From: Chloroflexota bacterium
GTDB lineage: Bacteria; Chloroflexota; Limnocylindria; Limnocylindrales; CSP1-4
Direction of reading: 5' to 3'
Assembly: GCA_016875645.1 (NCBI GenBank)
Contig: VGPE01000003.1
Span: 1 to 33,604, forward strand
Length of the DNA stretch: 33,604 nucleotides
Shown: positions 19,585 through 27,156 of the stretch, in pieces
Position numbering within the stretch: the first letter of the stretch is position 1
Layout of the letters: each line of letters starts with the position of its first letter
The notes under the pieces: model-generated
The model's input: only the letters and a program-made list of their open reading frames with translations
Databases searched by the model: none
Told to the model about the DNA's origin: nothing
Made by a program: the position numbers and the translations under genes

Positions 19585-20601
19585 GTGACGACGGCTCAGC
19601 CTCGGAGTCCGATGGAAAAGCTGCTCGCGCTCGAGATGGTCCGGGTCACCGAGGCCGCGGCAATCGCGGCTGCGCGGTACATGGGCCGGGGCGACCGCCA
19701 CGAGGCAGACCGAGCCGCCACCGAGGCCATGCGCCGGACCATGGACGATATGGACATCGCGGCCACGATCGTCATCGGCGAGGGCGAGCGGGACGAAGCG
19801 CCGATGCTCTACATCGGGGAACGCCTGGGCCGGATGGAGGGTGAAGACGGCGCCACGCTCATGGAAGTGGACATCGCGGTCGATCCCCTCGAGGGCACCA
19901 ACCTGGTCGCAACCGGGTCCGGCAACGCGATCACGGTCCTCGCCGCAACGGAGCGCGGCGGCCTGCTGAATGCTCCCGATACGTACTTCGACAAGCTGGC
20001 GGTCGGGCCCCTCGCAGCCGGCAAGGTCGACATCCGGCTTTCGCCCACCGAGAACCTGCACCGGATTGCGGCCGCGCTCGGGCGCGGCGTCAACGACCTG
20101 ACGGTGATCATCCTGGACCGGCCGCGCCACGCGGACCTGATCCGCGAGGTCCGCGAGGCGGGTGCCCGCATCTCGCTCATATCGGACGGCGACGTGATCG
20201 CCGGGATCAGCACGGCGATTTCGGGCACGGGCGTGCATGCCCTGATGGGCATCGGGGCCGCCCCCGAGGGTGTGCTCACGGCCGCCGCGCTGCGCTGCCT
20301 GGGCGGCGAGATCCAGGCCCGATTCCGCTTTCGCAACGAATCCGACCGCGAACGGGCCAGGCGCATGTGCGGGATCGGTGACGAGGACTATGTCTTCAAG
20401 ACCGAGGAACTGGCCCGCGGCGAGCACCTGGTCTTCGCCGCCACCGGCGTCACCGACGGTGAGGTGCTCCAGGGCGTCCGCTTCTTCGGCGGCGGGGCGC
20501 GAACCCACTCGCTCGTCATGACCTACCGCAGCAAGACGATCCGCTTCGTCGATACGGTGCACATGTTCGACCGGAACCGGCCGCCGTCCGTCCGGCTGTA
20601 G
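19585..20601 (+). CDS. glpX: Fructose-1,6-bisphosphatase class II (GlpX)
   Basis: The 338-residue, metal-dependent phosphatase converts fructose-1,6-bisphosphate to fructose-6-phosphate in gluconeogenesis or carbon fixation. Family blocks include [15 protein letters not shown] at about 61-75, the metal/phosphate motif VDPLEGTN at 99-106, [21 protein letters not shown] and the [20 protein letters not shown] segment. Its length is typical. The start is GTG at 19585 with GGGAGGA about 8 nt upstream. It follows purH closely in the same direction and is closed by strong hairpins overlapping the stop codon. Confidence 0.95.
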   Translation: MTTAQPRSPMEKLLALEMVRVTEAAAIAAARYMGRGDRHEADRAATEAMRRTMDDMDIAATIVIGEGERDEAPMLYIGERLGRMEGEDGATLMEVDIAVDPLEGTNLVATGSGNAITVLAATERGGLLNAPDTYFDKLAVGPLAAGKVDIRLSPTENLHRIAAALGRGVNDLTVIILDRPRHADLIREVREAGARISLISDGDVIAGISTAISGTGVHALMGIGAAPEGVLTAAALRCLGGEIQARFRFRNESDRERARRMCGIGDEDYVFKTEELARGEHLVFAATGVTDGEVLQGVRFFGGGARTHSLVMTYRSKTIRFVDTVHMFDRNRPPSVRL

Positions 20602-20650
20602 GCCTCCGGCGAAGGCGCTTTCGCGGAAGGCCCCGCGGGGAGACCCCGCG
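20601..20650 (+). terminator. Double hairpin closing the purH-glpX unit
   Basis: An imperfect stem-loop covers 20601-20632 (GGCCTCC...GCGAA against TTCGC...AAGGCC), starting on the last base of the glpX stop codon. A second, perfect one follows: CGCGGGG (20634-20640), AGA, CCCCGCG (20644-20650). No T run is present, as in several other hairpins of this window. Confidence 0.5.
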
Positions 20651-20936
20651 ACCCCGGGATGCCGTCGGCCCGTGCCCTCCGCGTCGCGACGGCGACCATC
20701 GCGGACATCCACCGCGCGCGCCGGGCGCGCCTTCCGGCGCGCTGGACGCGCCTTCCGGCGCGCTGGTCGCCGTCCGGTCGGGATTCACGCTGTGAGCGCT
20801 CCGTCGAGCACTTCGACGATCGCAACCTGACCGGGCGTGTTCGGTGCCTGACGGTTTCACGCCGTGGGCGGGATTCGGGCATCCAGGCAGGTCGATCCGG
20901 CGCGATGTCCGCCCCGATGTGCGGGGGGTGCCGCCT
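20602..20936. other. Intergenic region between glpX and folK
   Basis: This 335-nt convergent intergenic region holds the glpX hairpins and a two-copy hairpin repeat at 20726-20766. Open frames run through it in several phases because of the high G+C, but none has family features or a ribosome site. I see no RNA gene. Confidence 0.4.
20726..20766. repeat. Two tandem 20-bp hairpin-forming copies
   Basis: The 20-mer CGCGCCTTCCGGCGCGCTGG occurs twice without mismatch at 20726-20745 and 20747-20766, a period of 21 with one A between them. Each copy is itself an inverted repeat (GCGCGCC against GGCGCGC) able to form a short hairpin. Such units may be dispersed intergenic repeats or replication slippage products. 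Confidence 0.75.
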
Positions 20937-21539
20937 TCAGCGTGAAGCGCGGCGCCAGCGGCCGGCGGCCGGGTCCCAGTCACCCGCGACCCTGACGGCG
21001 CCCGAGCCCTCCACGTGCTCCTGTCGGCGGCGCGCGGACCCGACCGTCTCGCCCCAGCCCGGCGGCACCAGTCCGGGCGCAAGGTCCGCCCACGGGGCAA
21101 GCACGAACAGACGCTCGCGGGCGGACGGGTGCGGCACGACCAGGAGCCGGACGCCCTTCACGGCGACGTCGCGCGACTGGCCGTCGGGCGGCCGGTCGAG
21201 CGAGAGGCGATGACGACCGAATGCCAGCAGATCGAGGTCGATCTCGCGTGGGCCCCAGCGGCCGCGGGCCCTGCGGCCGGCCGCTCGCTCAAGCGCCTTG
21301 AGGTGGACCAGCAGGTCGAGCGCTCCCTGCGCCGGGTCCGGGCCCGGGGGTACGTCCAGCGCGACGACCGCATTGCGGAAGTCCGGCTGATCGGCGACCC
21401 CCACCGGCCGTGTCACATAGAGTCGCGAGACGCCGACCACGCGCGTCCCGGGCAGCGCCGCCAGTGCGCCGACCGCGCCGGCCAGCGCTGCCTCGGCATC
21501 GCCGACGTTCGCCCCGAGCCCGATATACGCGCGTGTCAC
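20937..21539 (-). CDS. folK: 2-amino-4-hydroxy-6-hydroxymethyldihydropteridine pyrophosphokinase (HPPK)
   Basis: The 200-residue enzyme transfers pyrophosphate from ATP to the pterin in folate synthesis. Family blocks: YIGLGANVGD at residues 4-14, SRLYVTRPVGVADQPDFRNAVV near 36-60, and the ATP/metal motif GRWGPREIDLDLLAFG, followed by VPHPSARERLFVLAPWADLAPGLVPP. GTG at 21539 opens directly at the first strand, so the longer open frame upstream is not used. The last 35 residues form a variable tail beyond the usual HPPK fold. It is monocistronic here, without folB or folP, and is transcribed away from an unrecognised gene 42 nt to the right. Confidence 0.9.
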   Translation of the reverse strand: MTRAYIGLGANVGDAEAALAGAVGALAALPGTRVVGVSRLYVTRPVGVADQPDFRNAVVALDVPPGPDPAQGALDLLVHLKALERAAGRRARGRWGPREIDLDLLAFGRHRLSLDRPPDGQSRDVAVKGVRLLVVPHPSARERLFVLAPWADLAPGLVPPGWGETVGSARRRQEHVEGSGAVRVAGDWDPAAGRWRRASR

Positions 21540-21569
21540 GATCGGGATCGTAGTCAAACCCCGCCGCCC

Positions 21570-21575
21570 TAGGAT
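21570..21575 (+). promoter_or_regulatory. -10-like element for a leaderless transcript
   Basis: TAGGAT lies 6 nt before the GTG at 21582, the spacing expected when transcription starts at the start codon itself. The same hexamer serves as the likely -10 of hsp20. There is no Shine-Dalgarno sequence before this GTG, which fits a leaderless message. Confidence 0.4.
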
Positions 21576-21581
21576 CGGCGG

Positions 21582-22856
21582 GTGCGCCCGGTCACGGTCC
21601 TGATCCTCCACCCGCCATCCCCCGCAGACGGTGGCGAGCCCGTCCGCTGGCTTGCGACCGCCCGCGAGGTCATCGCCGAGGGGCATCGCGCCGCCTTCGT
21701 GGCGGCCGGGGCGGAACACGTGCGCGTCGTGAGCCAGGATGGCGGGCCGCTCACGTTCGGCCAGCGACTGCGCTCCCTGGCGCGCGAGGTGGTCGAGGCG
21801 ACCCTGCCCGGCCGTCGCCATGGCCTCGTCGTCATCGGGTCGGGGGCGATGCCGCTGGCGCGCCGCTTGGACCTCGAGGAGTTCGTCAGGGTGGCCCGCA
21901 GTGTCGCGCGACGCCCGGTTGCGCTCGCCAACAGCTACTACTCGGCCGACGCCGTTGCGATCCCGGACGCGGCCATCCTCCTGGCCCTGCCGGACCTGCC
22001 GTCTGATAACGCGCTCCCGCGCTGGCTCGCGGAGCGGGCCGGCGTGCCCGTGCGCGATCGCCGGAACGTCTGGCGCCTCAGTGTCGACATCGACTCGCCA
22101 CTCGATGTGGTCCTGCTCGCCGGTGATCCCGGTTGTCCGCCGGCACTCCGCGCGCTCGCCCGCGAAATCGCGGCCGGTGCCCCCGAGTTCACCGACGCCC
22201 TGCGTGGCGTCGTGGCGGTGATGGCGGACCGGCGCTCTGAGCTCTTCGTGGCCGGCCGCTCGTCGTCACGGACCCTGCGCTGGCTCGAGACCCGTGTGGC
22301 CTGCCGCGTCCGCGCCCTCATCGAGGAGCGGGGCATGCGCTCTGGCACCGCCCTTGCGCTGGGGGACCTCGACGAGGAACGCGACCAGCCACCGGCCGTC
22401 CCGGCGGCCTCGGTCGAGCTCGCCCCGCCGCGATCGCTGCTGGCGCTGGCCCTTGACGAATCCGGCCCGCGACAATTGGCACCGCTGATCGGTCAGCTCT
22501 GCGACGCGGCGGTGCTCGACAGCCGGGTCCTGCTGGCGCACCGGCTCGGGAGCGACGAGCGGCGCTGGCCACCGCTGGCACAGCGGCTCGCGTCCGATCT
22601 CCTCCGCCCTGACGAGGTGCGCGATCCGTGGCTGCGCGAGCTGACGCGGCGGGCATTGGCCGCGCGCCGGCCGATCCTGCTGGGTGGGCACACCCTGGTG
22701 GGACCCGGGCTGCCCCTGATCCCCGGTGCCGTTCGCTGGTTGGATCAGCCGGAGGAGCCGGAGGAGCCGGAGAAGCCGGCCGCGCCGGAGCCGGAGGAGC
22801 CGGCCGCGCCGTCGGATGCGCGGCTGCGGCCGAGCCTCTGGGATGAGGCGACATGA
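21582..22856 (+). CDS. Uncharacterised protein with Pro/Glu-rich tail
   Basis: I do not recognise this 424-residue protein with confidence. The N-terminal half alternates strands and helices (TVLILHPP, RAAFVAAGAEHVRVV, GLVVIGSGAMPLARRLDLEEFV, VALANSYYSADAVAI, LPRWLAERAGV, LSVDIDSPLDVVLL). That pattern recalls nucleotidyltransferase-like Rossmann folds, but no NTP signature is clear. The second half has LIGQLCDAAVLDSRVLLAHRL and LLGGHTLVGPGLPLIPGAVRWLD. Residues about 388-412 are a low-complexity Glu/Pro/Ala tail. It starts with GTG and overlaps midA as ATGA, so the two are translationally coupled; a link to midA or complex I biogenesis is possible but unproven. Confidence 0.65.
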   Translation: MRPVTVLILHPPSPADGGEPVRWLATAREVIAEGHRAAFVAAGAEHVRVVSQDGGPLTFGQRLRSLAREVVEATLPGRRHGLVVIGSGAMPLARRLDLEEFVRVARSVARRPVALANSYYSADAVAIPDAAILLALPDLPSDNALPRWLAERAGVPVRDRRNVWRLSVDIDSPLDVVLLAGDPGCPPALRALAREIAAGAPEFTDALRGVVAVMADRRSELFVAGRSSSRTLRWLETRVACRVRALIEERGMRSGTALALGDLDEERDQPPAVPAASVELAPPRSLLALALDESGPRQLAPLIGQLCDAAVLDSRVLLAHRLGSDERRWPPLAQRLASDLLRPDEVRDPWLRELTRRALAARRPILLGGHTLVGPGLPLIPGAVRWLDQPEEPEEPEKPAAPEPEEPAAPSDARLRPSLWDEAT

Positions 22857-24010
22857 CGGCGCCCCTGTCCGATGCCGAGCTGGCCGAGATCATCGGGCGG
22901 GAGATCGACGGTGCGGGCGGGGCGATCCCGTTCGCCCGCTTCATGGAGCTTGCGCTCTATGACCCGGATCACGGGTACTACCTCCAGCCACGACCTGCCG
23001 CCGGCCGGCACGGCGCAGACTTCCTGACGGCGCCCGAGCTGCACCCGATCTTCGGCCAGGTGGTTGCCCGCCAGATCGCGGAGATGCGATCCCGCCTGGG
23101 CGAACCGCCCGACTTCACCATCCGGGAGTACGCGGCCGGCAGTGGCGCGCTGGCCGAGGCGATCCTGGGCGAGATGGGCGCGGACGTCCGCTACGAAGCG
23201 ATCGAGCTCAACCGGCATCGGCGTGCGGAGCTGGCAGCGCGCCTGCCCCTGGCGCGGGTCACGGCCGGCGCGTCCGACACCCCGATCACCGGGGTCGTCC
23301 TCGCCAACGAGCTGCTGGACGCTCTGCCCGTCCACCGCGTGGTGATGCGCGGCGGGCGCCTGCGGGAGGTCTACGTTCGACGAGGCGAAACCGCCCGGTC
23401 CTTCACCGACCAGGAGGGCGAGCCCTCCACGCCGGCCCTCGCGGCACGCCTGGCGGCCGAGGGCGTGGACCTTGCCGACGGTCAGCGGAGTGAAGTCAAC
23501 CTTGGCATCGAGGCGTGGCTGGCCGAAGCAGCCACGGGGCTGCACCGCGGCTACATGCTGATCGTCGACTACGGGTACCGGGCCGCGGACCTCTATTCCG
23601 AGCGCAGGGGGGCCGGCACGTTGCTGAGCTACTCGGGCCACCGCGTGGTCGACGATCCGTACGCCGACGTCGGACGGCAGGACCTCACCGCCCACGTGGA
23701 CTTCACGGCCGTGGAACGTGCCGCACGTCGAGCCGGCCTGACGCCCCTGGGCCTCACGAGCCAGGCGGAGTTCCTCGTCGGGGCCGGCGCGGAAACCGTC
23801 GTGGAGCGCGTCCGGACTGATCCCGCGACCGACCTGGCGGGTTGGGTTGCGCTCCGCTCCGCGCTCGGCCGGCTGCTGGATCCCCGTGCCATGGGCGCCT
23901 TCAAGGTGTGCGTGCTTGGCCGAGGGATCCCGATCGAGCCACCGCTGCAGGGTCTCGCGTACCGCATCGCGGGGCCACCGGCGGCGGCACCGGGCGGGGA
24001 CGCACAGTAG
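22853..24010 (+). CDS. midA: MidA/NDUFAF7-family SAM-dependent methyltransferase
   Basis: The 385-residue protein belongs to the DUF185/MidA methyltransferases. Human NDUFAF7 of this family dimethylates an arginine of the complex I 49-kDa subunit (NDUFS2) during assembly. Diagnostic blocks are ALYDPDHGYYLQP near 34-46, GADFLTAPELHPIFGQ near 54-69, the SAM loop EYAAGSGALAEAIL near 90, VVLANELLDALPVHRVV near 145, and late DYGYRAADLYSERRGAGTLLSY and HVDFTAVERAARRAG. The gene lies immediately upstream of nuoABCD, and the NuoD encoded here keeps the target-equivalent arginine. It starts with ATG overlapping the previous stop, and its own stop overlaps a -10-like element of the nuo operon. Confidence 0.88.
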   Translation: MTAPLSDAELAEIIGREIDGAGGAIPFARFMELALYDPDHGYYLQPRPAAGRHGADFLTAPELHPIFGQVVARQIAEMRSRLGEPPDFTIREYAAGSGALAEAILGEMGADVRYEAIELNRHRRAELAARLPLARVTAGASDTPITGVVLANELLDALPVHRVVMRGGRLREVYVRRGETARSFTDQEGEPSTPALAARLAAEGVDLADGQRSEVNLGIEAWLAEAATGLHRGYMLIVDYGYRAADLYSERRGAGTLLSYSGHRVVDDPYADVGRQDLTAHVDFTAVERAARRAGLTPLGLTSQAEFLVGAGAETVVERVRTDPATDLAGWVALRSALGRLLDPRAMGAFKVCVLGRGIPIEPPLQGLAYRIAGPPAAAPGGDAQ

Positions 24011-24013
24011 AAT
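24008..24013 (+). promoter_or_regulatory. Possible -10 element of the nuo operon
   Basis: TAGAAT, a 5/6 match to TATAAT, overlaps the midA stop codon. No -35 match lies 17 nt upstream. Transcription from here would give nuoA a leader of about 95 nt; read-through from midA is an equally good alternative. Confidence 0.35.
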
Positions 24014-24113
24014 GCCCGTGGCGCCTCGGGTCCGATCGCCGCAGATTCACCTGCCCTTCACCGGGCGACCGCCGGACCGTTCAGCGGCGCTGCGTTCCGC
24101 CCGGGCAGGACGC

Positions 24114-24488
24114 ATGAAACATGAGGTTGACGTGACCGGCGTCTGGTACGTGCTGGGCTTCGCGTTCGCGGGGGTCTCGTTCGTGTTCCTGACGATCGGC
24201 GCGTCCTGGCTGCTCACCCACCGCAACAAGGGCGACCATCACAAGGGACTGCCCTACGAGAGCGGCATCGATACGTACGGCGACCCACACGCGCGGTTCG
24301 GCCTCTCGTTCTACATCTACGCTCTGCTCTTTGTCGCCTTCGACATTGAGGTCATCTTCATCTACCTCTGGGCGATCATCTTCAAGGACCTGTTGCTGGG
24401 CGGCTTCGTGAGCATGCTCATCTTCGTGGCCATCCTGATGCTGGGGCTCGCCTACGCCTGGCGGAAGGGAGTGCTCACGTGGCGCTGA
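24114..24488 (+). CDS. nuoA: NADH-quinone oxidoreductase subunit A
   Basis: The 124-residue, three-helix membrane subunit helps close the quinone chamber of complex I. The family block [40 protein letters not shown] (in two conserved segments, residues about 47-87) is nearly canonical, including the FDIE motif in the second helix; the usual YECG reads YESG, so the loop cysteine is missing. AGGA at 24107-24110 is just 3 nt before the ATG; a GTG at 24132 with GAGG upstream is an alternative start. The frame is open further upstream without similarity. It overlaps nuoB by 10 nt. Confidence 0.93.
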   Translation: MKHEVDVTGVWYVLGFAFAGVSFVFLTIGASWLLTHRNKGDHHKGLPYESGIDTYGDPHARFGLSFYIYALLFVAFDIEVIFIYLWAIIFKDLLLGGFVSMLIFVAILMLGLAYAWRKGVLTWR

Positions 24489-25240
24489 CTCCTGATGCGC
24501 CCGGTGCCCCCGGTGGCGCCGCCCCCGGCGACGTGACCGCAGGCGCCTCCGGGCAGGCCGGAACCATGCCGGTCGCCATGCCGGCGGATTCGTCGCGGGC
24601 GCTCACCGAGGCGATCGTCGTCCCCAATTCGCTGTGGACCTCGGCCAACCCGATTGCCTACAACGGCGGACGGCCCGCAGAGATCACGCACCTGCGCGAG
24701 TGGGCGCAGACCGAGGATGCTCGACGCGACAACGCCCGCTGGGGGGCGCTCGAGGTGATCCCGACCAAGGCGGACTACGTGCTGGACCTCATCCGCGCGA
24801 ACAGCCTCTGGCCGCTCCTGTCGGGACTGGCGTGCTGTGCCATCGAGATGATGTCGGCGGCCACCAGCAAGAACGATATGGACCGCTGGGGGATGTTCCC
24901 GTTCCGCGCCAGTCCCCGCCAGGCCGACGTGCTGATCGTGGCGGGAACCCTGACCACGAAGATGTCCGGCCCGCTGCTCCGGCTCTGGGAGCAGATGCCG
25001 GAGCCCAAGTGGTGCGTGGCGATGGGTGACTGCACCGTGTCGGGCGGCCGCTACAAGCGCAGCTACTCCACGGTCGAGGGAATCGACCGGATCATGCCGG
25101 TCGACGTGTACGTGCCCGGCTGTCCCCCGCGACCCGAGGGGCTGATCTTCGGGATGATGAAGCTGCAGCAGCTCGTCAAAGACCGCCGCGGCCACTGGCC
25201 CGAGCGGATGGTTGGGCCCAACGTGCCCGACGGCGTCTGA
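24479..25240 (+). CDS. nuoB: NADH-quinone oxidoreductase subunit B (cluster N2)
   Basis: The 253-residue subunit holds [4Fe-4S] cluster N2, the last electron donor to quinone. Ligands are visible: the tandem Cys119-Cys120 in [10 protein letters not shown], Cys185 in GDCTVSGG and Cys215 in VPGCPPRPE. The central [21 protein letters not shown] block is canonical. The N terminus is odd: the first 40 or so residues are Ala/Gly/Pro-rich and a further 50 have no counterpart in ordinary NuoB. GTG at 24479 overlaps nuoA by 10 nt but has AAGGGAG 7 nt upstream, which supports this long form; internal ATGs at residues 30 and 34 are alternatives. Confidence 0.95.
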   Translation: MALTPDAPGAPGGAAPGDVTAGASGQAGTMPVAMPADSSRALTEAIVVPNSLWTSANPIAYNGGRPAEITHLREWAQTEDARRDNARWGALEVIPTKADYVLDLIRANSLWPLLSGLACCAIEMMSAATSKNDMDRWGMFPFRASPRQADVLIVAGTLTTKMSGPLLRLWEQMPEPKWCVAMGDCTVSGGRYKRSYSTVEGIDRIMPVDVYVPGCPPRPEGLIFGMMKLQQLVKDRRGHWPERMVGPNVPDGV

Positions 25241-25251
25241 GCGGGACGATC

Positions 25252-25803
25252 ATGGATCCAGCGTTCAAGCGGCGGCTCGAGACCCGCTTCCGCGGCGTTC
25301 TCCTGGGCCCGGTCCACCAGCGCCACGACGAGACCGAGATCCGGGTGGGCCCGGGCGATGTCTCCGCGGTCATGCGCGCCCTCCACGACGAGCCGACCTT
25401 TCGCTTCGAGTTCCTCTCGGACGTGTGTGGCGTGGACACCGGCGTCGTGATGCAGGTGGTCTACCACCTCTGGAGCGAGACGACCGCGGACTGGCTGCGG
25501 GTCATCGCGGACGGCCTGTCGCGCGACGATCCGCGGGTCCCATCACTCACCCCGTTGTGGCCGGGTGCGGAGTGGATGGAACGCGAGGCCTACGACATGT
25601 TCGGCATCACGTTCGAGGGGAACCGCGACCTGCGGCGCATCTACATGCCGCCTGACTACATGGCGTTTCCGCTCCGCAAGGACTTCTATCTGCCCGACGA
25701 TGCGGCCCGTTCGCCCGGGGCCGGCGTTCGGCATGTCGAGCAGTCGCACGCCCCGGTGAATGCCGACCCGTCGGTCACGGTCCGGACGGCCCGCGGAGCC
25801 TGA
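25252..25803 (+). CDS. nuoC: NADH-quinone oxidoreductase subunit C
   Basis: The 183-residue 30-kDa-type subunit of the peripheral arm packs against NuoD. The N-terminal alpha/beta domain (with FRFEFLSDVCGVD and VVYHLW) is followed by the signature WMEREAYDMFGITFEGNRDLRRIYMP near 105-130 and FPLRKDF near 139-145. The last 30 residues form a polar tail. It is a separate gene, not a NuoCD fusion, starting 11 nt after nuoB and ending 1 nt before nuoD. Confidence 0.95.
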   Translation: MDPAFKRRLETRFRGVLLGPVHQRHDETEIRVGPGDVSAVMRALHDEPTFRFEFLSDVCGVDTGVVMQVVYHLWSETTADWLRVIADGLSRDDPRVPSLTPLWPGAEWMEREAYDMFGITFEGNRDLRRIYMPPDYMAFPLRKDFYLPDDAARSPGAGVRHVEQSHAPVNADPSVTVRTARGA

Positions 25804-25804
25804 C

Positions 25805-27025
25805 ATGGTGACCCACAGCCGGCAACCTTCGGCCGACGACCCCCGCGTCCTGCTGGACCAGGAAATCGGCGTCTTCGAGCCGGTCCCGCCGTATCCCCCG
25901 CGCACGGAGCGCGAAGCCGAGTTCTACACCCTCGGCGACGGCGAGATGTTCGTGAACATGGGCCCCCAGCACCCGTCCACCCACGGTGTGTTGCGGATCG
26001 TGCTCAAGCTCAACGGCGAGCAGGTGGTCGACCTGGATCCGGTGCTCGGCTACCTCCACCGCGGCGTCGAGAAGATCTGTGAGAACAGCGACTACCACCA
26101 CATCGTCAACCAGCTGGACCCGCTCGAGTACATCTCGTCGCTGTTCATGGAGTGGCCCTACGTCCAGGCCGCGGAGAAGCTCCTGGACCTGGAGGTCCCC
26201 CGCCGCGCCGAATACATCCGTGTCCTGTCGGGCGAGCTCAACCGCATCGCCAGTCACGCGCTGTTCATGGGCTGGTTCGCACTGGACCTCGGCGGGCTGA
26301 CGCCGATCCTGTGGAGCTTCATCGAGCGCGACGAGATCGTGGAGATGCTCGGCGCGCTGACCGGCGCCCGGATGCTCTTCAACTACTTCCGGATCGGCGG
26401 CGTGAACGGCGACCTGAACCACGAGTTCATGAGCCGCCTCGGGTCCTGGATGAGCCGCGCCGCGACGCAGATCGAAGCCAACACAAAGCTTCTCAACGAG
26501 AACGAGATCTTCGTCCGGCGGGCCCGCGGCCTCGGCCGGATGGACCGCGAGATGGCCCTCCGGATGTGCGTCACCGGGCCGAACCTGCGCGCGACCGGCG
26601 TCCCGTTCGACGTCCGGCGTGCCCACCCCTATTCCATCTACCCGGAGCTGGACTTCGACGTCCCGACCCGCACGGAAGGCGACTCGCTGGCGCGGTACCT
26701 GCTCCGGGTCGACGAGGTGAAGCAGAGCCTGCGCATCATCGACCAGTGCCTGCACCAGATGCCCGACGGGCCGATCATGGCCCGCATCCCACGCCTGATC
26801 CGGCCGCGCCCGGGGCGTGCCTACGGGGCGGTCGAAAGCCCGCGCGGCCAGTACACCATGTACATGATCAGCGACGGAACCGACCAGCCCTTCCGGCTGC
26901 GGATCCACGATCCATCGTTTGTGCATCTCGGGTCGGTCGGTCGCCTGGTGCCGGGCAACCTGGTCGCCGACACCATGGCCATCATGGCGAGCCTCGACCC
27001 GGTCATGGGCGGCGTCGACAAGTGA
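25805..27025 (+). CDS. nuoD: NADH-quinone oxidoreductase subunit D (49-kDa)
   Basis: The 406-residue subunit forms most of the quinone-binding pocket. It has MGPQHPSTHGVLRIVLKLNGE at 52-72, with the pocket His in the HPSTHG segment, then the LHRGVEK block. Arg86 of that block is equivalent to Arg85 of mature mammalian NDUFS2, the residue methylated by NDUFAF7. Later blocks include RIASHALFMGWFALDLG, GARMLFNYFRIGGVNGDL and the C-terminal ESPRGQYTMYMISDG and VMGGVDK. The start is ATG, 1 nt after the nuoC stop. No active-site change is obvious, in contrast to the electron-input subunits downstream. Confidence 0.96.
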   Translation: MVTHSRQPSADDPRVLLDQEIGVFEPVPPYPPRTEREAEFYTLGDGEMFVNMGPQHPSTHGVLRIVLKLNGEQVVDLDPVLGYLHRGVEKICENSDYHHIVNQLDPLEYISSLFMEWPYVQAAEKLLDLEVPRRAEYIRVLSGELNRIASHALFMGWFALDLGGLTPILWSFIERDEIVEMLGALTGARMLFNYFRIGGVNGDLNHEFMSRLGSWMSRAATQIEANTKLLNENEIFVRRARGLGRMDREMALRMCVTGPNLRATGVPFDVRRAHPYSIYPELDFDVPTRTEGDSLARYLLRVDEVKQSLRIIDQCLHQMPDGPIMARIPRLIRPRPGRAYGAVESPRGQYTMYMISDGTDQPFRLRIHDPSFVHLGSVGRLVPGNLVADTMAIMASLDPVMGGVDK

Positions 27026-27156
27026 ATGCGCCCGTGATGCGGCCGATGGCGGCGTCGTCGCCTGCGCGCGCTCGCTCACGCCTCGGGCGCTTCGCGCCTC
27101 CGCTTGCGCTCGCCTCGCCTAACGGGCGAACGGTCAGTTCGGTGGCCGCTCGATGA
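27026..27156 (+). other. Gap between nuoD and nuoH with a 39-codon bridging frame
   Basis: The gap has an odd composition: about 27080-27125 is a run of short CGC/CTCG/GCCT words with few A residues, reading like a repeat rather than a gene. ATG directly after the nuoD stop (27026) opens a 3-codon frame ending at TGA 27035-27037. A TGATG overlap then starts a 39-codon frame (27037-27156, Ala/Arg/Ser-rich) whose TGA overlaps the nuoH ATG as ATGA. It has no domain and may only carry ribosomes to nuoH. Confidence 0.35.

Noticed and set aside
20602-20936. Small gene or RNA gene between glpX and folK
   Set aside because: Open frames there are hairpin-rich and repetitive with no start signals; no tRNA-like cloverleaf is seen.
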